A stretch of 64,000 nucleotides of DNA, from positions 92,008-156,007 of the forward strand of contig MNCI01017777.1 of NCBI GenBank assembly GCA_015680685.1, written 5' to 3'. The notes under the pieces were generated by a model. It searched no databases. It was not told the origin of the DNA and saw only the letters and a program-made list of their open reading frames with translations. This document shows, piece by piece, positions 11,443 to 23,159 of the stretch. The stretch is from Gnetum montanum. Lineage: Eukaryota; Streptophyta; Gnetopsida; Gnetales; Gnetaceae. The translations under genes were made by a program, and so were the position numbers. Each line of letters opens with the position of its first letter. Position 1 is the first letter of the stretch.

Positions 11443-11778
11443 TAATCCTAACAGTGGATGCTTGATGTATGTAGTTAGATAGTTAATGAAGAACCTAATT
11501 AACTAATTATTTCAATTTGTTAAATCTTCATTCAATCATCTAACAAATAGGAGAAAAATAATAAAAGATAAAAATAAATATCTTATGCCTCAACCATACT
11601 TAATCATATATACAGATAAATACAAGTGTGGATTCGGAAGACAACAACTTATAACTATGCAATTCACTATTTAGGAATATTAGCAACTTAGGTAAACAAG
11701 TTCACAGAATTTGTTTGGATTACATGTAAATGCTTGTGATTTGTGTAGCTGGGCATAGGGACTACCCACCACTTATCA
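11443..11778 (+). repeat. Truncated plus-strand LTR (beta)
   Basis: The reverse complement of this segment aligns with 11974-12310, and it aligns directly with 52861-53145. It ends in CTTATCA followed by a primer site. Its 5' part is missing and it abuts LTR alpha at 11442. It shares with the 52390 LTR a deletion, relative to 11974-12851, just after 'gaatgcttg'. Confidence 0.65.
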
Positions 11779-11796
11779 TTAGCACTATTGCCAAGG
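11779..11796 (+). other. Primer-binding site (tRNA-Asp-like), beta arm
   Basis: The sequence TTAGCACTATTGCCAAGG immediately follows the LTR end CTTATCA. It is a transition-decayed form of the tRNA-Asp-type site. Confidence 0.55.
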
Positions 11797-11955
11797 TCTT
11801 AGTTTAGCTAGTTTGACTAAGTATTGTTAAATAGTGAATCCATATAAAATTGTTACAAGGAAAATATAATGATTCATCTCTTGTTGTGTTTTCTTACAAA
11901 AGTTTTATAAAAATTCACTAGTTGATAATATTTAGTGCACCTAGTTAAATTAAGT

Positions 11956-11973
11956 CACTATCAATGGTGCTAG
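11956..11973 (-). other. Primer-binding site (tRNA-Asp-like), gamma arm
   Basis: The minus strand reads CTAGCACCATTGATAGTG directly after the LTR end CTCATCA. It is degenerate compared with the other two primer sites. Confidence 0.45.
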
Positions 11974-12851
11974 TGATGAGTGGTGGGTATCCCCTATGCC
12001 TAACTATAGGAATTACAAGTGTTCACTAGTGATTCAGTTGAATTCAATAAACTTAGTTACCTAAGTGGTCGATATTTCTAAATAGTAAATCATGGAGTTA
12101 TAAGTTATTGTCTTCTTAACTCATAGTTGTGTCTAACTTTAAGTAAGGTTAAGACATAAGATATGTATTTTTATAATTATTTTATTAACTTTCTCCTAAT
12201 ATTTAGACGATTGAATATGGCTATAATAATTGAATTAACTAACTAATTGACTACTTCATTAACTAACTATCCTATCATGGAGTACCCATTTCCATTTACT
12301 GTACATATCCTAAATTAATATTAATGCCACTAGATTACCAAGTATTTACTATTGGGCATACCAAGTATTCATTCTTGGGATTAACAAACGTTAATAGGTT
12401 ATGCTAAAAATGGTCATACTCACATTTCTTATGAATGATAGCATTAATTACTTATTTAAGCACAATAATAAAAAATGCATGTAAGGTAAACTACACAAAA
12501 GTAAGAGGAAACAAGTCTAAGTGCTACAATGGATTTAGGAAATGTTAATTTTATTGTCATTCATTCCAATGCATTCAAGTACATAGGCACTCAAATAAAA
12601 TACCATATAATTGCATAAATCCATACTATGGGCACTCAGAGGAAGAATATTTTATCTTTGAAGGAAGAAACTATAAAAATTTAGCTAACTCTATGACTGA
12701 AAGATGTAATAAATGTGAGGGTTTCACATATTTATATAGGCAATGACTGCATCAGCATCAACATATCTCCATCAATGCATCCTAGCATGCATCGATGGGG
12801 ATATGTCAATGGGGCTGCATCAATGCAGTTTTTCTTATTGATGTTTTAGCA
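11974..12851 (-). repeat. Minus-strand LTR (gamma)
   Basis: This LTR is bounded by tgatgag (11974-11980) and a 5' start near + 12851. It shares with 52390-53145 the order GATGCAT-rich U3 repeats (12745-12840), a TATA box CCTATATAAATATG (about 12730-12741), and ACCAAG repeats (12340-12400). It is a sister of alpha in organisation but clearly diverged in sequence. Confidence 0.65.
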
Positions 12852-13757
12852 TTAGCTAAATTAGTTCAATCTTGAAACTTTGTTTTTTCAAGACAAGGAT
12901 TTATAGTCTTGTAAATCTCAAGGATTTTGCTAACAAAAATACTTTATCAAAAATCATCATTCCCCCATGAGAAATTTTAAATTACTTCAACTTCTTCTAT
13001 TAATGCTAGATTTGTATTGATTCTTATAATGTAGATTTACAAGGTGATGAGCAGATAATTTTGACAATATTATTCTAGTGATGTTCATGAAAATAAGAAA
13101 CTTAAAAAGAAATTAGATTTTGTGAATATTTCTACTTGTACTACATGTATTGATCACTTTGAATAGACAACTTATAAGATTATTAACTCAAAGATTAAAA
13201 CTAACATTAAGAAGTAGGTCACAGATAATATCAAAGCTTGTCAATGTAAGATCAATCATGATGAAAAATGTGTTATCATTTTCTATTGGATATTCCTTTC
13301 TTACAAAAGTTATTATTTTGCTAAAGCTTTCTATAACCACTTTGAATCATTTTGTTATTTTAAGTTCAAACATAGATGTTTAAGGTGATGTGAATGTTGT
13401 TAGAACTAGGATCATCCTACCTATTAATAATTAATTTTATCCTCTTGATTTTTTTAAAACATTATTAATAAGATTTTATACTTGAGTATATATTTCTAAA
13501 ATTGGAAAGGATTTTCTTTCCATGTTGTTTGGTGTTTTCTTCTTAGTGTTAAGCATGTGATGTACTTTAAATTTTTTACTTATTATAAACATTATTTTGG
13601 GGTCTAAAATCCCTATCATCTAGAGGTATCTTGATTTTATGATTTGAATGGCATTATAAGATAGTAGTTCCTCTAATGCCTACTCAAAAATGCAATGAAG
13701 AATGGTCTCTAGGCCTCTATTTCAGATTTATGCTTAAATTGTTTAGTAGTATTAGTG
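12852..13757 (+). other. Dispersed repeat with coding-like remnant, unidentified
   Basis: The part at 12880-13110 is similar to 19530-19760 ('atcattc-ccc-tgagaaatttaaattacttcaacttc' and 'ataatgtagattta'). A plus-strand frame around 13100-13330 reads rather protein-like (STCTTCIDHFE, then basic residues). It could be part of a LINE first ORF, but no diagnostic motif is visible. Confidence 0.35.
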
Positions 13758-13882
13758 GGTAGATACACCCCATGATATAAAGTTTAATTCGAAGTTTATA
13801 ACTCAACATTGCCCACCAAAATCAAATCCATGACTTAGCACTTTCAAATGATAAATCTTACTACTAGGCAAATACCTCATTG
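13758..13882 (-). mobile_element. tRNA-derived SINE, copy 1
   Basis: The minus strand begins caatgaggtatttgcctagtag (A-box-like), then tcatggatttgattttggtgg (B-box-like), then the family tail 'gttgagttataaacttcgaa' and a 'ggtgtatc' end. It matches the copies at 17342, 19112 and 29782. Confidence 0.65.
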
Positions 13883-14699
13883 TTTAGTACTATGAGTAGA
13901 AATATTAAGTTATCATTAAACATTCTTATCCATGATGATTGAAATGAAATACTTAAATTTTAATAAAGTACTCTTGAAAATGGTCTTTAAAAGCTTGATG
14001 TAGTGGATGAGTACATAATGTTAATGTAGGGATTGCAAAAATAGAGTATTTTAAGATTCAAAGAAGCATATATTAGCCATAGTTCGTTTAAACAACCTTA
14101 TATATATATATATATAATTTGGCTATGTGGATCTTCATTGTTGATGAATGAGAGCATATTTATCATTGAAATGATGATCAACATAAATTAAGAATAGGAA
14201 TTAAAAAATATAAATAAATAGTTTTACAATCTTTAAATAAGAAATAAAAGAATGCATTCTACAAAATATGATCTCCATCATGGACAAATTTTTATCACTT
14301 TAGAAGCGTAAGAAAAATAAAAAATTCATTTGAGAGGAAGAAGATATCATAAAGAATGAATAGACCAATTTTAACATCATCATCAAGTAGAAAACCTTCC
14401 TTAACATAAAGAGTGAGAAGATCATTCTATAGAACAATATCTATTAATTCAATAAAAAAACACCCCAAAATGGAAAAAGAATAATTAGAGGAATCATTAT
14501 CACCTAGAGCTTCAATGCTTATCCTATAAAGTAAAGCTTGAGAAAATTAATAAATGAGCTAAATCTTAGACTCTTCAAGTAGTTATGCTAAATCTCAAAC
14601 CCATGTTTTCCAACTTAAGAAATAAGCATCTTATCCTTTATTCATGGAGAATATGTTAATGTTGGATAGCAACAAGATATTGAAATGTTTGATACATCA
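13883..14699. other. Unassigned sequence with (TA)n
   Basis: No coding homology was recognised. A short (TA)9 run lies at 14099-14117. The upper part may be the degenerate 3' portion of the minus-strand LINE that follows. Confidence 0.35.
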
Positions 14700-16050
14700 T
14701 AAGAATCAAATTAGATATAGACATTACATTAGAGTATAGAAAAAGAATACTTGACTAGTTGGTGAATATGCTTAGGATCTTACTGCATATCCTCCAAAGA
14801 GATATTCCATTTTCTCAACCATTTCATCCTCTAAGAATACCAACCGTGGTCTCATGAATCCTCAAGAACTACTTGAGAGAATTTGTCTTATCTTGAGATA
14901 TGCAAGATATGAGTGTATATAATAAATTCACATAAGGATTTTGCTTCTAAAGGTAATATATTATATTCACATAATAACATTGAAAAAGGTGTTTACATCT
15001 TCATCTTTAACTCATGGAGAAGAATTTTTTTTCACTCTCTCAATGTCTTTTCAAAGTTTATAACTAATTGTAAGTTCCCAAACAACACATCCATACAATA
15101 TACTAGGATAGATGCTAGTATGAAAAATTTGTTTTCTAACCTTCCCAAGCCTAAAGGCCCAAATCCTTATACTTGTTTTTGAAAGCATATAGAGCCTTCA
15201 AACCTCTTGCTATTTTTTCTTTAATGAATTACTTCTACATGTAATTTTTTATACAAATAAGACCCAAATATTTGAAATTATCTACTATTTGCATATTGGT
15301 AGCTCCAAAATGAATGTTATAATAGTTATTTATTATACCCTATATCATTGATATAATTTTATCTACATTCCCTTAAAGACTATATGAATGAGAATAATTT
15401 TCTAAAATTTCCAACATGTTTTTCATACCTTTTGTAGTAAGGGAGATCAAGATAGCATCACTTGCATATAAAAGAAAATTTACTACTTCAATTTTAATTT
15501 TGATAACATGACTATCTTGTCTCTTGTACAAAAATTCCTACATTTCATCAAGAAAGATACTAAAGAGAGTTAAAGAAAGTGAATAACCTTGATTAACTCC
15601 AATTTTTCTCTAGAATTGAAATTTTTTCTTTAAATTATCTTTTTTAATTTCAATAATCACTTCCTTATATAATCTTTAGGTTGCGATAATCAAATATGAA
15701 AGGAGGCCAATTTTAGATACGCGTAATCATAATTTTGTAGGAATCACTGAATCATATGCTTCTGCAAAATTAATAAAATAAATAAATTTTTTTATTAAGC
15801 ATTTTTGCAACCTCCATGTAGTGTCTAAGAGAACCTAAGTAATCAATAGTAGAGTGATATTGTTTGAAGCCTACTTAAAATTTAACCCTAACTTAGTTAC
15901 CTTCACCCCAAGGACTGATTCTCTTTATTAATAGAATGTCCAACAACTTAGTAAGAATTTTACTCATAATGGTCATTCAATAATTATTCAACTTATTTTT
16001 ATCCTCATTTTTATATAATAGTATAGCTTTAGTAGTTTTCCAATGTTGGA
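14700..16050 (-). pseudogene. LINE reverse transcriptase, decayed
   Basis: Minus-strand non-LTR reverse transcriptase. From upstream to downstream one reads WKTTKAILLYKN with NNYWMTI (about 15950-16046), VGFKQYHSTIDYL (about 15845), FINFAEAYDS (about 15765), GVNQGYSLSLTLFSIFLDE (about 15560-15610), and the active-site block FLLYASDAILIS (15445-15475), where YASD stands for the usual YADD. A weaker C-terminal segment (14830-15180) includes LPLEAKSL, as in LINEs. Most of the core from 15400 to 15800 stays in one frame interrupted only by stops. The changed active site and the stops mean it is inactive. The plus-strand ORF at 14913-15182 is its shadow. Confidence 0.85.
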
Positions 16051-17341
16051 TTATAAATTTTAAGAAAAATTATAAAAATAATTTTAAAGTTGATCTAAGA
16101 AATCTCAAAGATAAGGAAAACAATTTAGTTTTAGTCAATTTCTTAAGAGAGAAATTTTCTTTTGTATGGTATAAGTTTTGAAATCATGTTTTTTATTTTT
16201 CTTATTTCTCATTGCTTCTAAAGATTATCACTTACAAGTTTAGAATTTGAAAGGATGATAGATTTATTTTTTCTTTTAACTCAAAAGCTGCATATGAGAT
16301 TATTATCAAGAATGATTATATTCATGACTTTAATTTAGATGTTGGATCTCAAAAATATTAATATTGAGCAATGAAAATTTACAGTGCATCATAAACTTAA
16401 CATTGATTAGACATCATGAAAAAATATAAAAATAAAAAAAATTTTGATTTTTGGATTATCTACTTAGGTAAACAACCTTATAATTGAAACTATTAAAAAA
16501 TAAGTGAAGAAAACTAATATTTGGTAGGAAGGAAGGTTCTAGTCCTAACAAAATTTATTTCACTTTTGAATATCCATGCTTGAACATAAAATAGAAAAAG
16601 CATGCAAGATAGAAAGTTATAGCTTAATACCAATATTTGTATCAAAGTAAAAAAGTGGTACTACTTTTAGAAGGACTTCACCTCACCAGTTATTCATGAG
16701 ATTACATTGAGAATTTTTAGCATCAACTATAACCTTTTATTGATAATATTTTTAATCTTTAAATTAATAGTATTTTTGTTAGGTAACGAAACATTTGCTA
16801 AGTTTTCTATCTAGGCTACTTAATACTTTCTATAGTACTACTAAAAATATATATAGGAGCTTCTTTATTCTCTAGATTTTTTATTGTTATTTGATCATTT
16901 TTATGATTATCATTAAACTAATTTTTGATATCTTCAATTTTACATAATTTTTTCTATCTTTAACTTCAATATATTTTTTTGTTTTCTTGAAAATAGTTTT
17001 TCTTGAGAAGAAAAGAACAGGAATTAAATAAATATCCTTCATAATGGAATAGGTTGCAAGAATTAGTAAGATTTTAATATGTAATTAGTTGAATATAACT
17101 CTTTTTAATTTTTTGTTATACTAGTTGATTTTTATAATTGGATGTGTTGATTTCAATAAAAAAATATATTATAAAAATAGATTTCATATGTTTAATGGTA
17201 GTAAGAAGATTATAATTTCTTACTAAGATTTCTAAAAAATTAGTGAAAGATTATATATCTTGAAAAGTAATGATACTTTAACATATTGTTTAAATTGGAT
17301 ATTAAAATATAAAGTTGACTTACAAACAATCAATATTATAA
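16051..17341. other. Degenerate sequence, possible LINE remnant
   Basis: A plus-strand frame at about 16255-16300 reads DRFIFSFNSKAAYEII, resembling the LINE segment before the zinc-binding motif. The rest is extremely A/T-rich with no recognisable coding. No RNA gene or promoter is evident. Confidence 0.3.
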
Positions 17342-17480
17342 TAATGAGGTATTAGCCTAGTGGTGTAGATGTTGGCTTGGTGACCCTAGGTCAAAGGTTT
17401 AATTCTACTAGGTAGTACTAAGTTATAAACTTCTATAAATCTTAGGGTGTACCTATGTTTCAATTATTTTTGATTCCAAC
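17342..17480 (+). mobile_element. tRNA-derived SINE, copy 2
   Basis: It starts aatgaggtattagcctagtgg, has the B-box-like 'ggtttaattctactagg', and continues with 'tgagttataaacttctataaatct' homology and 'agggtgtacc'. It is closest to the copy at 29782-29893. Confidence 0.7.
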
Positions 17481-17576
17481 TCCTCACCTATAAATGATCA
17501 ATATTACAAGCTTATGTTTAAGAGACCCCATATCTAGGGCATGCTATATCATTAAAGCATTATTGAGATCAATAAG

Positions 17577-17578
<2 letters not shown>

Positions 17579-17609
<31 letters not shown>
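17579..17609. repeat. (AG)15 microsatellite
   Basis: Uninterrupted AG dinucleotides over 30 bases. Confidence 0.95.
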
Positions 17610-17612
<3 letters not shown>

Positions 17613-18237
17613 ACACCTAGCATGGACTTGAATATTGTATTTTTTCATCATATCATTTAACTATAAAACAAAATTTTGATTACTAGGCAGGGAACAAAAA
17701 TTTGATTACAATGTAGGTAACTAAAATTTTAAAGGAACACATATTGTGATAAAAGATTAGAAACTAATGACTCATATACATCATCAAGAAAAGTAAAATC
17801 AAGTATCTTAGTTGTATCAACATTATTAGAAGAATGTGTCACAACAGTTTTTGTACTAGCTTATAAATTTTCATTTTGAGAATTAATAAAATATTTTGCA
17901 TGCTAAAAGAAGAAAAAATTTCATCATTGGTTAAAGAATGTTGGAGTAATACAGAATCTCTTATAGGGGAATTCTACAGAAATCAGATCCACTAGAGAAA
18001 AATCAAAGAGGAAAAAATTAGATTTGCTAAAAAAATAAAATTTTCTACACAATCATTAGATCCATTAAGAAAATCTACTTGAGTTGCTAGTGATAGTGAT
18101 TTAAGTTGTTAGATCATAACTAATTCAATTTAATTTATAAAATGCAATTATCATTATACTTTTGAATAACAAAACATAGAAAATATTTGGAAAGTTTGTA
18201 CCTTTTTAAAAAATCATATTTTTTATAATATCTTATA
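17610..18237. other. Unassigned A/T-rich sequence
   Basis: It has weak local resemblance to 22430-22720 ('acattattagaaga' and 'aaaataaaattttctacacaatca'), suggesting another dispersed repeat read on the minus strand. No domain was recognised. Confidence 0.3.
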
Positions 18238-18960
18238 CATCAAGATCTTTCTATCAACACTTCATAATATAAAAATTATTTCTCCTCAATGTCCTCTTTG
18301 TGAAAGTAACAAATCACTTTCACAAGATTATTTTTAGGTATCCAATTTTATAGCATGCTTTGAAAAGGATATCTAAAATATACAAAACAATTTTAGCTAA
18401 GCATTAATGATATTAATCTTAATGATCAACCTTATTTGTCTACCGTTTTGCTTTGTATCTAGAAGTGTTTTCATATGCCTATTGTCTATTATATTTAGAA
18501 GATTTGGTATGTAATTATTCCTAACAAAAAGAGCATAACTATTGTCTCTCTTCATGAGCTAGATATTAGATTTTAAAAGATGTTACTTTTCAATCACAAC
18601 TTCAGTAAAAGAAAAAACTTCTAGTAAAAGCTGAACAATTAATTTTCTTCCTATAATATTAATTTTTTTTGTTTAAAGACTCAAGATTGGGAAGCTATCA
18701 TGTTCAAATTTTATTTATTTCGTATTTCTAATTGATTCCTTCTTTCATCTTTGGAGAGAGTATTCTCTTTTTCTTTATAATTAGTTCTTTTGTAAGAAGT
18801 AGAAACGGTTGAAGGAAGTTCTAAATAAGGGTAAGGCCTAATTTTTTTTGTAAACCTAAGGCAAGGTTCTTTAAATTTATTCATAAGGGAAAAAATATAA
18901 AAAGGGATCACAAAAAATATGGGGCCTTTTCTTTATACATTTTCTTATTTGTTGATGAAC
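18238..18960 (+). mobile_element. LINE 3'-end fragment, copy 2
   Basis: This is the best-preserved of the three long LINE 3' ends. A plus-strand frame at about 18284-18320 reads CPLCESNKS, the CxxC of the post-RT zinc-binding segment. It then matches 1-630 closely and finally shares with 20980-21280 the block 'gggtaaggcctaa' and a later 'ggccttttctttata' tail. The minus-strand ORF at 18711-18911 is fortuitous. Confidence 0.6.
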
Positions 18961-19111
18961 TAATATACTATGAATTAAATATTATTCATTTCTCAAGATT
19001 CCACATCATTCCTTCATTTCTTCCATATAAGGGATATTAAACATTTACATTTTATAAATTATAACAAGTATAAAATATAGGTTCTTTTGTCCTAGATTTT
19101 ACTACTTTAAC

Positions 19112-19255
19112 AATGAGATGTTAGCCTAGTGGTAAGACTCTAGATTTAAAAGCACTAAGTCATAGGTTCGATTCTTGTGGACAATGTTGAGTTATAAAGT
19201 TCAAAGTAGACTATAAATCTTATGGAATACTTATATTATAATTATTTTAGAATTC
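19112..19255 (+). mobile_element. tRNA-derived SINE, copy 3
   Basis: It has the best conserved B box of the family (ggttcgattc, 19166-19175), after 'aatgagatgttagcctagtggtaagac' as the A-box part. The tail 'gttgagttataaagttcaaagtagactataaatct' is shared with the other copies. It is not a tRNA gene, since no acceptor-stem pairing is visible. Confidence 0.75.
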
Positions 19256-20690
19256 TAATATCTTCCTCCCCACATCCCCCCCTCCAATACTATGCATAGA
19301 TTTTAATTTGTTATTCTCATTTATGATGTAACAATACAAATTATTTAATGATAAAGATTGTATAGTTATAGTTTTTAGGTTATTTTTAGGTTACGTTTTA
19401 TATATCTTATGATTAAGTTCTAGGGGTATAGATTATTTTTCATAGGTTGTAAGGGGTGTTATAGAATATTTTATAGGGAGTTCTAGTTTTGTCCAAATAT
19501 TTAAGCATTTTCTTTTTTAAGTCATGTATTTAAAGTTTTGTAGATCTCAACATTTTTACCAATGGAATTAATTTCTTCACAATTATCATTCCTCCATAAG
19601 TATGCTAAATTACTTCTGACTTCTTTTGGCAATGCCAAACTTTTTACCTTTTCTATTGAGGTGGAAATTGTTTCTAATTTTCATAATGTAGACCTAAAAG
19701 TTAACAAGTAAAAATTTGTGATACCTCCTTCTAATGATGTTGATGCAAATAAGATGCCTGTGTTTCTTCTTTTTGATAATGTATATGAGTCATAGTTTAG
19801 TGATCTTACATCAAAATATGTATTCATGTAAATTTTAGATTACATAAATTATAATCAAAGTTTTACTTTATAGTAAAATACCGTGATGCCAAAATATGTA
19901 ACTCAAGTCATTCATGCTAAGTGTTATTCTTGTTTTATTTTATTTATTGAGTTAGGTAATGATTTAATGGTGCAATATGTCCTAGATATAGAATCATTTA
20001 TGCATAAGCACATAGTGTTTGTTATTCATAAATAGATATCAAATTTTAATACCCAAAATGAAGAATATTCTAAAGCTCCTTATCTTGTAGAGGTTTTTAA
20101 TCTTTCATTATTTTTTAAGAGAGCTGAGTAGTAGGTTATTAGTCTTCTCAAATCTATTAAACATATGCAATTTATATTAGTATCATTCGATTATCATAGA
20201 ATTTTTTATAATTATATGTACTCCTAGGACATATTGTATCATTTCCATTTTGCTTAATAAGTAGATGTTTTAATCAACTTATGTTTATTATTTTGGTTAC
20301 TAGGATTCCTATGATAAAATTGATTGTATTATTCATCCCTTTTTTTGTTCTACTATGCAATATAAAAAAGACATTTCTAAAGTTGATTAGGATATTTTTA
20401 CTAATAGTAAGAAAGATGAAGGACTTGACACCATTAATTGTCCAAGGTATTTCTCTCATGGAAAAATGAATTACAAAGTACACTAATGAAGATGATGATT
20501 AGATACTCCTTCTCAGAATTAAACTTATAAAAGGAATATTTAAAAATGATAATAATTGATCTTCTAATAACATTCTTCACAATCTTGTTTATCGTAGGAC
20601 CATTTCTATTCTTGGTTCTCCACTTCTAAAAAAAATTAAAAGACATTATGCAAGTTTACTAGATATTAGAATTTCAAATATATTATAGTT
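19256..20690 (+). other. Degenerate repeat with plus-strand coding-like frames
   Basis: 19530-19760 is homologous to 12880-13110. Frames such as LLTSFGNAKLFTF (about 19610) and KAPYLVEVFNLS (about 20080) read as former protein, but no motif identifies them. It lies directly 5' of a LINE 3' end in the same orientation, so a LINE first ORF or linker is the likeliest source. Confidence 0.35.
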
Positions 20691-21300
20691 TTTGAAGATA
20701 TGCTAAAGCAAAATAGTCAATGAAAGCTTCCTTTAAATGAAGCAAATTGGGCTATTAATTCATCTAGATTATGTTCCACTTGGAGCAAGTTTGGCATCTC
20801 TACAATTTTATATGTACATATGCAAGATAGATGGATTACATTAAAAGAGTCTTCTAGCCTCTATTTCTTAAATAGAAATAGAAAGAAAATTTATTTTTAA
20901 CTAAGAAATAACATCCTTAAGAATTTGATATTTATTTATGAAATCCTAGTAAAATTTGAATAAATCATTTATTTTCTACAATATTAACTTCTTATTTTGA
21001 AGACACAAGGATTGGAAGCTTTTAGCCTCTATTGCTATTTGTTTATTATTTTTGATTAGTGTGTTCTTTTTCTTAAGAGAGTTTTGTCATTCTCTTTTCA
21101 AGAAACAATTTAGAGAAAACTAAAAACTCATGATGATACTTCTGAACAAGGGTAAAGCCTAACCTTTTTTCTCTCCCAAAGGAGAGGCTTTTCAAGATTG
21201 GTTGTAAGGATAAAAACTTGAAAAATCAAAAACCATTGGGCTTTTTCTTTATACTCTCTCTTCAATGACCTAATGTACTTATTTTCAAAAAAATATATAT
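20691..21300 (+). mobile_element. LINE 3'-end fragment, copy 3
   Basis: The plus frame at about 20780-20850 reads STWSKFGISTILYV, then DRWITLKE, resembling the plant LINE segment between RT and the zinc-binding region. From 20980 the sequence aligns with 420-610 and 18650-18850 and ends in the family 3' block 'gagaggcttttcaagattggttgtaaggat', also found at 29900 and 30110. Confidence 0.6.
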
Positions 21301-22916
21301 TTTTCTTTTGGGTCTAACATCTCTCTACATCATATTTCTTTTTGGTATGTTAGCTATGTAAGGGATTAAATCCTTAACCTTTTGTTTATTAATTCATTAT
21401 TTGTTGACTGACAACCTAGTTTGCTTGCTTGCATGATTACTTGACATTATCAACATATTGTTTTTTTTAATTTATGATATAACATGTATTTCATAGGTTT
21501 ATTTATGTATTATTTTTTATTATTCTTTTATTATTACTAAATCTAGAAGTTGATTATCTCTTAGATGTTATTAAAATTAAGTATTGAAATGCTATTAGCA
21601 AGCTTTTCTCAAGTTCTCATTATCTTAGAATTAAAAGTTAAAGATGAATTCAACTCCCCTAAGAAAAGTGCCTTTGTAGGCTATGTAGGTATAAGTCCTT
21701 GAAAATGAATTATATATCTTTCTTTTTTATGTTATGACTATCAATTTGAGACAATGTTATAATGTTACAATAAAAAATTGTAGGATTTATTTTTGTTACT
21801 CTCATTTGTGCTTAGTTAATTTGTATATTCCATCTTTAGTGTTTTTTTTTTCTGTGGGGGGAGAGGAGAAGGGGGAAGGAGGTGAAGGTGGGAGAGGAAA
21901 GGAGGTTTTTTAGGCCCTAAAAATGTATATATCAAAAATAAAAATTTACAATACAAAAGTAGAGTACTACAAAGAGAAGAAACTCTAAATCAACAAAGAT
22001 AGAGACCTACTAGTTTTGGTTGTCCTTTTAGGTTTCTGTCCTTATAATCAATCCTAGAAAACATCTCATTTGGGAGAAGAAATTGAATATTATATGAAAA
22101 GACATAACATTGGGTCAATGGGGAGAAGGCCTTCACCTTGTTAATATAATTAACATTGTCAAAAGAAATTATCTTCATATCCTAACTAATAATTGCAAAT
22201 AAATTATTAGGAGTTAAAATATCTTAAATATGCTATCCATTCTAAAGATGTAGCATATAATTGCTAATAGATAGAGTTCCTCGATGTTTTTTCTTATGAG
22301 GCATAATTTGAAAATCATATAGATCAATAAAAAGTTTCTATAAGACTTTAGGAACAAATATTTGTTTTCCCTTAGTCATTAAAAAATGCTTTAAAAGTAA
22401 TTTGACTCAAACCTTCCTAAGAGGTACATTTTGCTAAAAATTAATAAAAGAAAAAGGTGGGATAACTATTGAAACATTATTAGAAGAAATCATCATAGAA
22501 TTTGCAGCATCTATAAAAAAAACTTAGTAAGATCTACATCATTTATAGAAGAAACCTTATTAGTTATAGTACGTTGACACTACTATGCTTGCATAGCATT
22601 TTTCTACAGCATAAAAGAATATGAATCAAATATATTACCCTGTTAATGACAATAGAGACACGAATTTACAAGATTGTAATAAATAAAATTTTGTACATAA
22701 TCAATTTCAGTAACATGCAAAAGAATTTCTTGCGTAAGGGAATCAAGATTCCTTATGTTTCATGAAAATGTAATATTTATCTAATAGATCATATGGGTCT
22801 TTGAATGTAATAAAGTGTCAATTCTAGTTCTTTATGTTAGTTTTTTAGTTAATTTGTTTATTAGGGTAGTAAATTTTTCTAATAAATTAGGTTGCTTTTT
22901 CATATGTTAGGCTATA
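21301..22916. other. Unassigned sequence with purine tract
   Basis: No protein homology was recognised. A G/A-rich tract with two T interruptions lies at 21855-21906. The minus strand of 22640-22690 has a faint CLYCH-type motif, and the region resembles 17740-18060, so a LINE first ORF is possible but unproven. Confidence 0.3.
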
Positions 22917-23060
22917 GTGAGGTATTAGGCTAGCAACAAGACTTTTAATTTAGTAACTTGAAGTTATGAGATTAATTTTGGAGGATAGTACTCAAACTAT
23001 ATGTTTTTTACTTACATTCACTAAGATTACTTAGATCTATTAGACTAGTTTTAGAATTCT
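22917..23060 (+). mobile_element. tRNA-derived SINE, copy 4
   Basis: It begins gtgaggtattaggctagcaacaagacttttaattt and continues with 'gaagttatgagattaattttgg', the degraded B-box part. It lies immediately before the endogenous pararetrovirus. Confidence 0.5.
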
Positions 23061-23159
23061 TTTCATTGAAATCTTTTTTAAAATTTGTCACTTAATATTG
23101 CAAGTATAACCTACCTTTTCTAAAAGAAAATTTTAACTTAATGTTGTCTAGTAGAATCA

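Larger units (their letters stand above)
11443..12851. repeat. Large inverted repeat: two LTR-PBS-leader arms facing inward
   Basis: The plus-oriented arm (LTR beta, PBS, leader 11797-11870) and the minus-oriented arm (LTR gamma, PBS, leader 11880-11955) mirror each other around about 11876. After each PBS the leaders share 'cttaatttaactag-nnn-actaa-tatt-t-aa-tagtgaat', read inward, so homology continues past the LTRs into internal sequence. The paired arm length is about 430 bp; the gamma LTR extends further. Confidence 0.65.

Noticed and set aside
17579-17609. CRISPR or other structured repeat
   Set aside because: Simple AG microsatellite; no direct-repeat and spacer array occurs anywhere in the window.
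19112-19200. Possible tRNA gene (A-box- and B-box-like motifs)
   Set aside because: No acceptor stem, no CCA-side pairing, and the same sequence recurs many times with a common non-tRNA body; it is a SINE.
20274-20483. Overlapping sense and antisense ORFs of about 65 codons
   Set aside because: Low-complexity A/T-rich frames with no homology or conserved copy.
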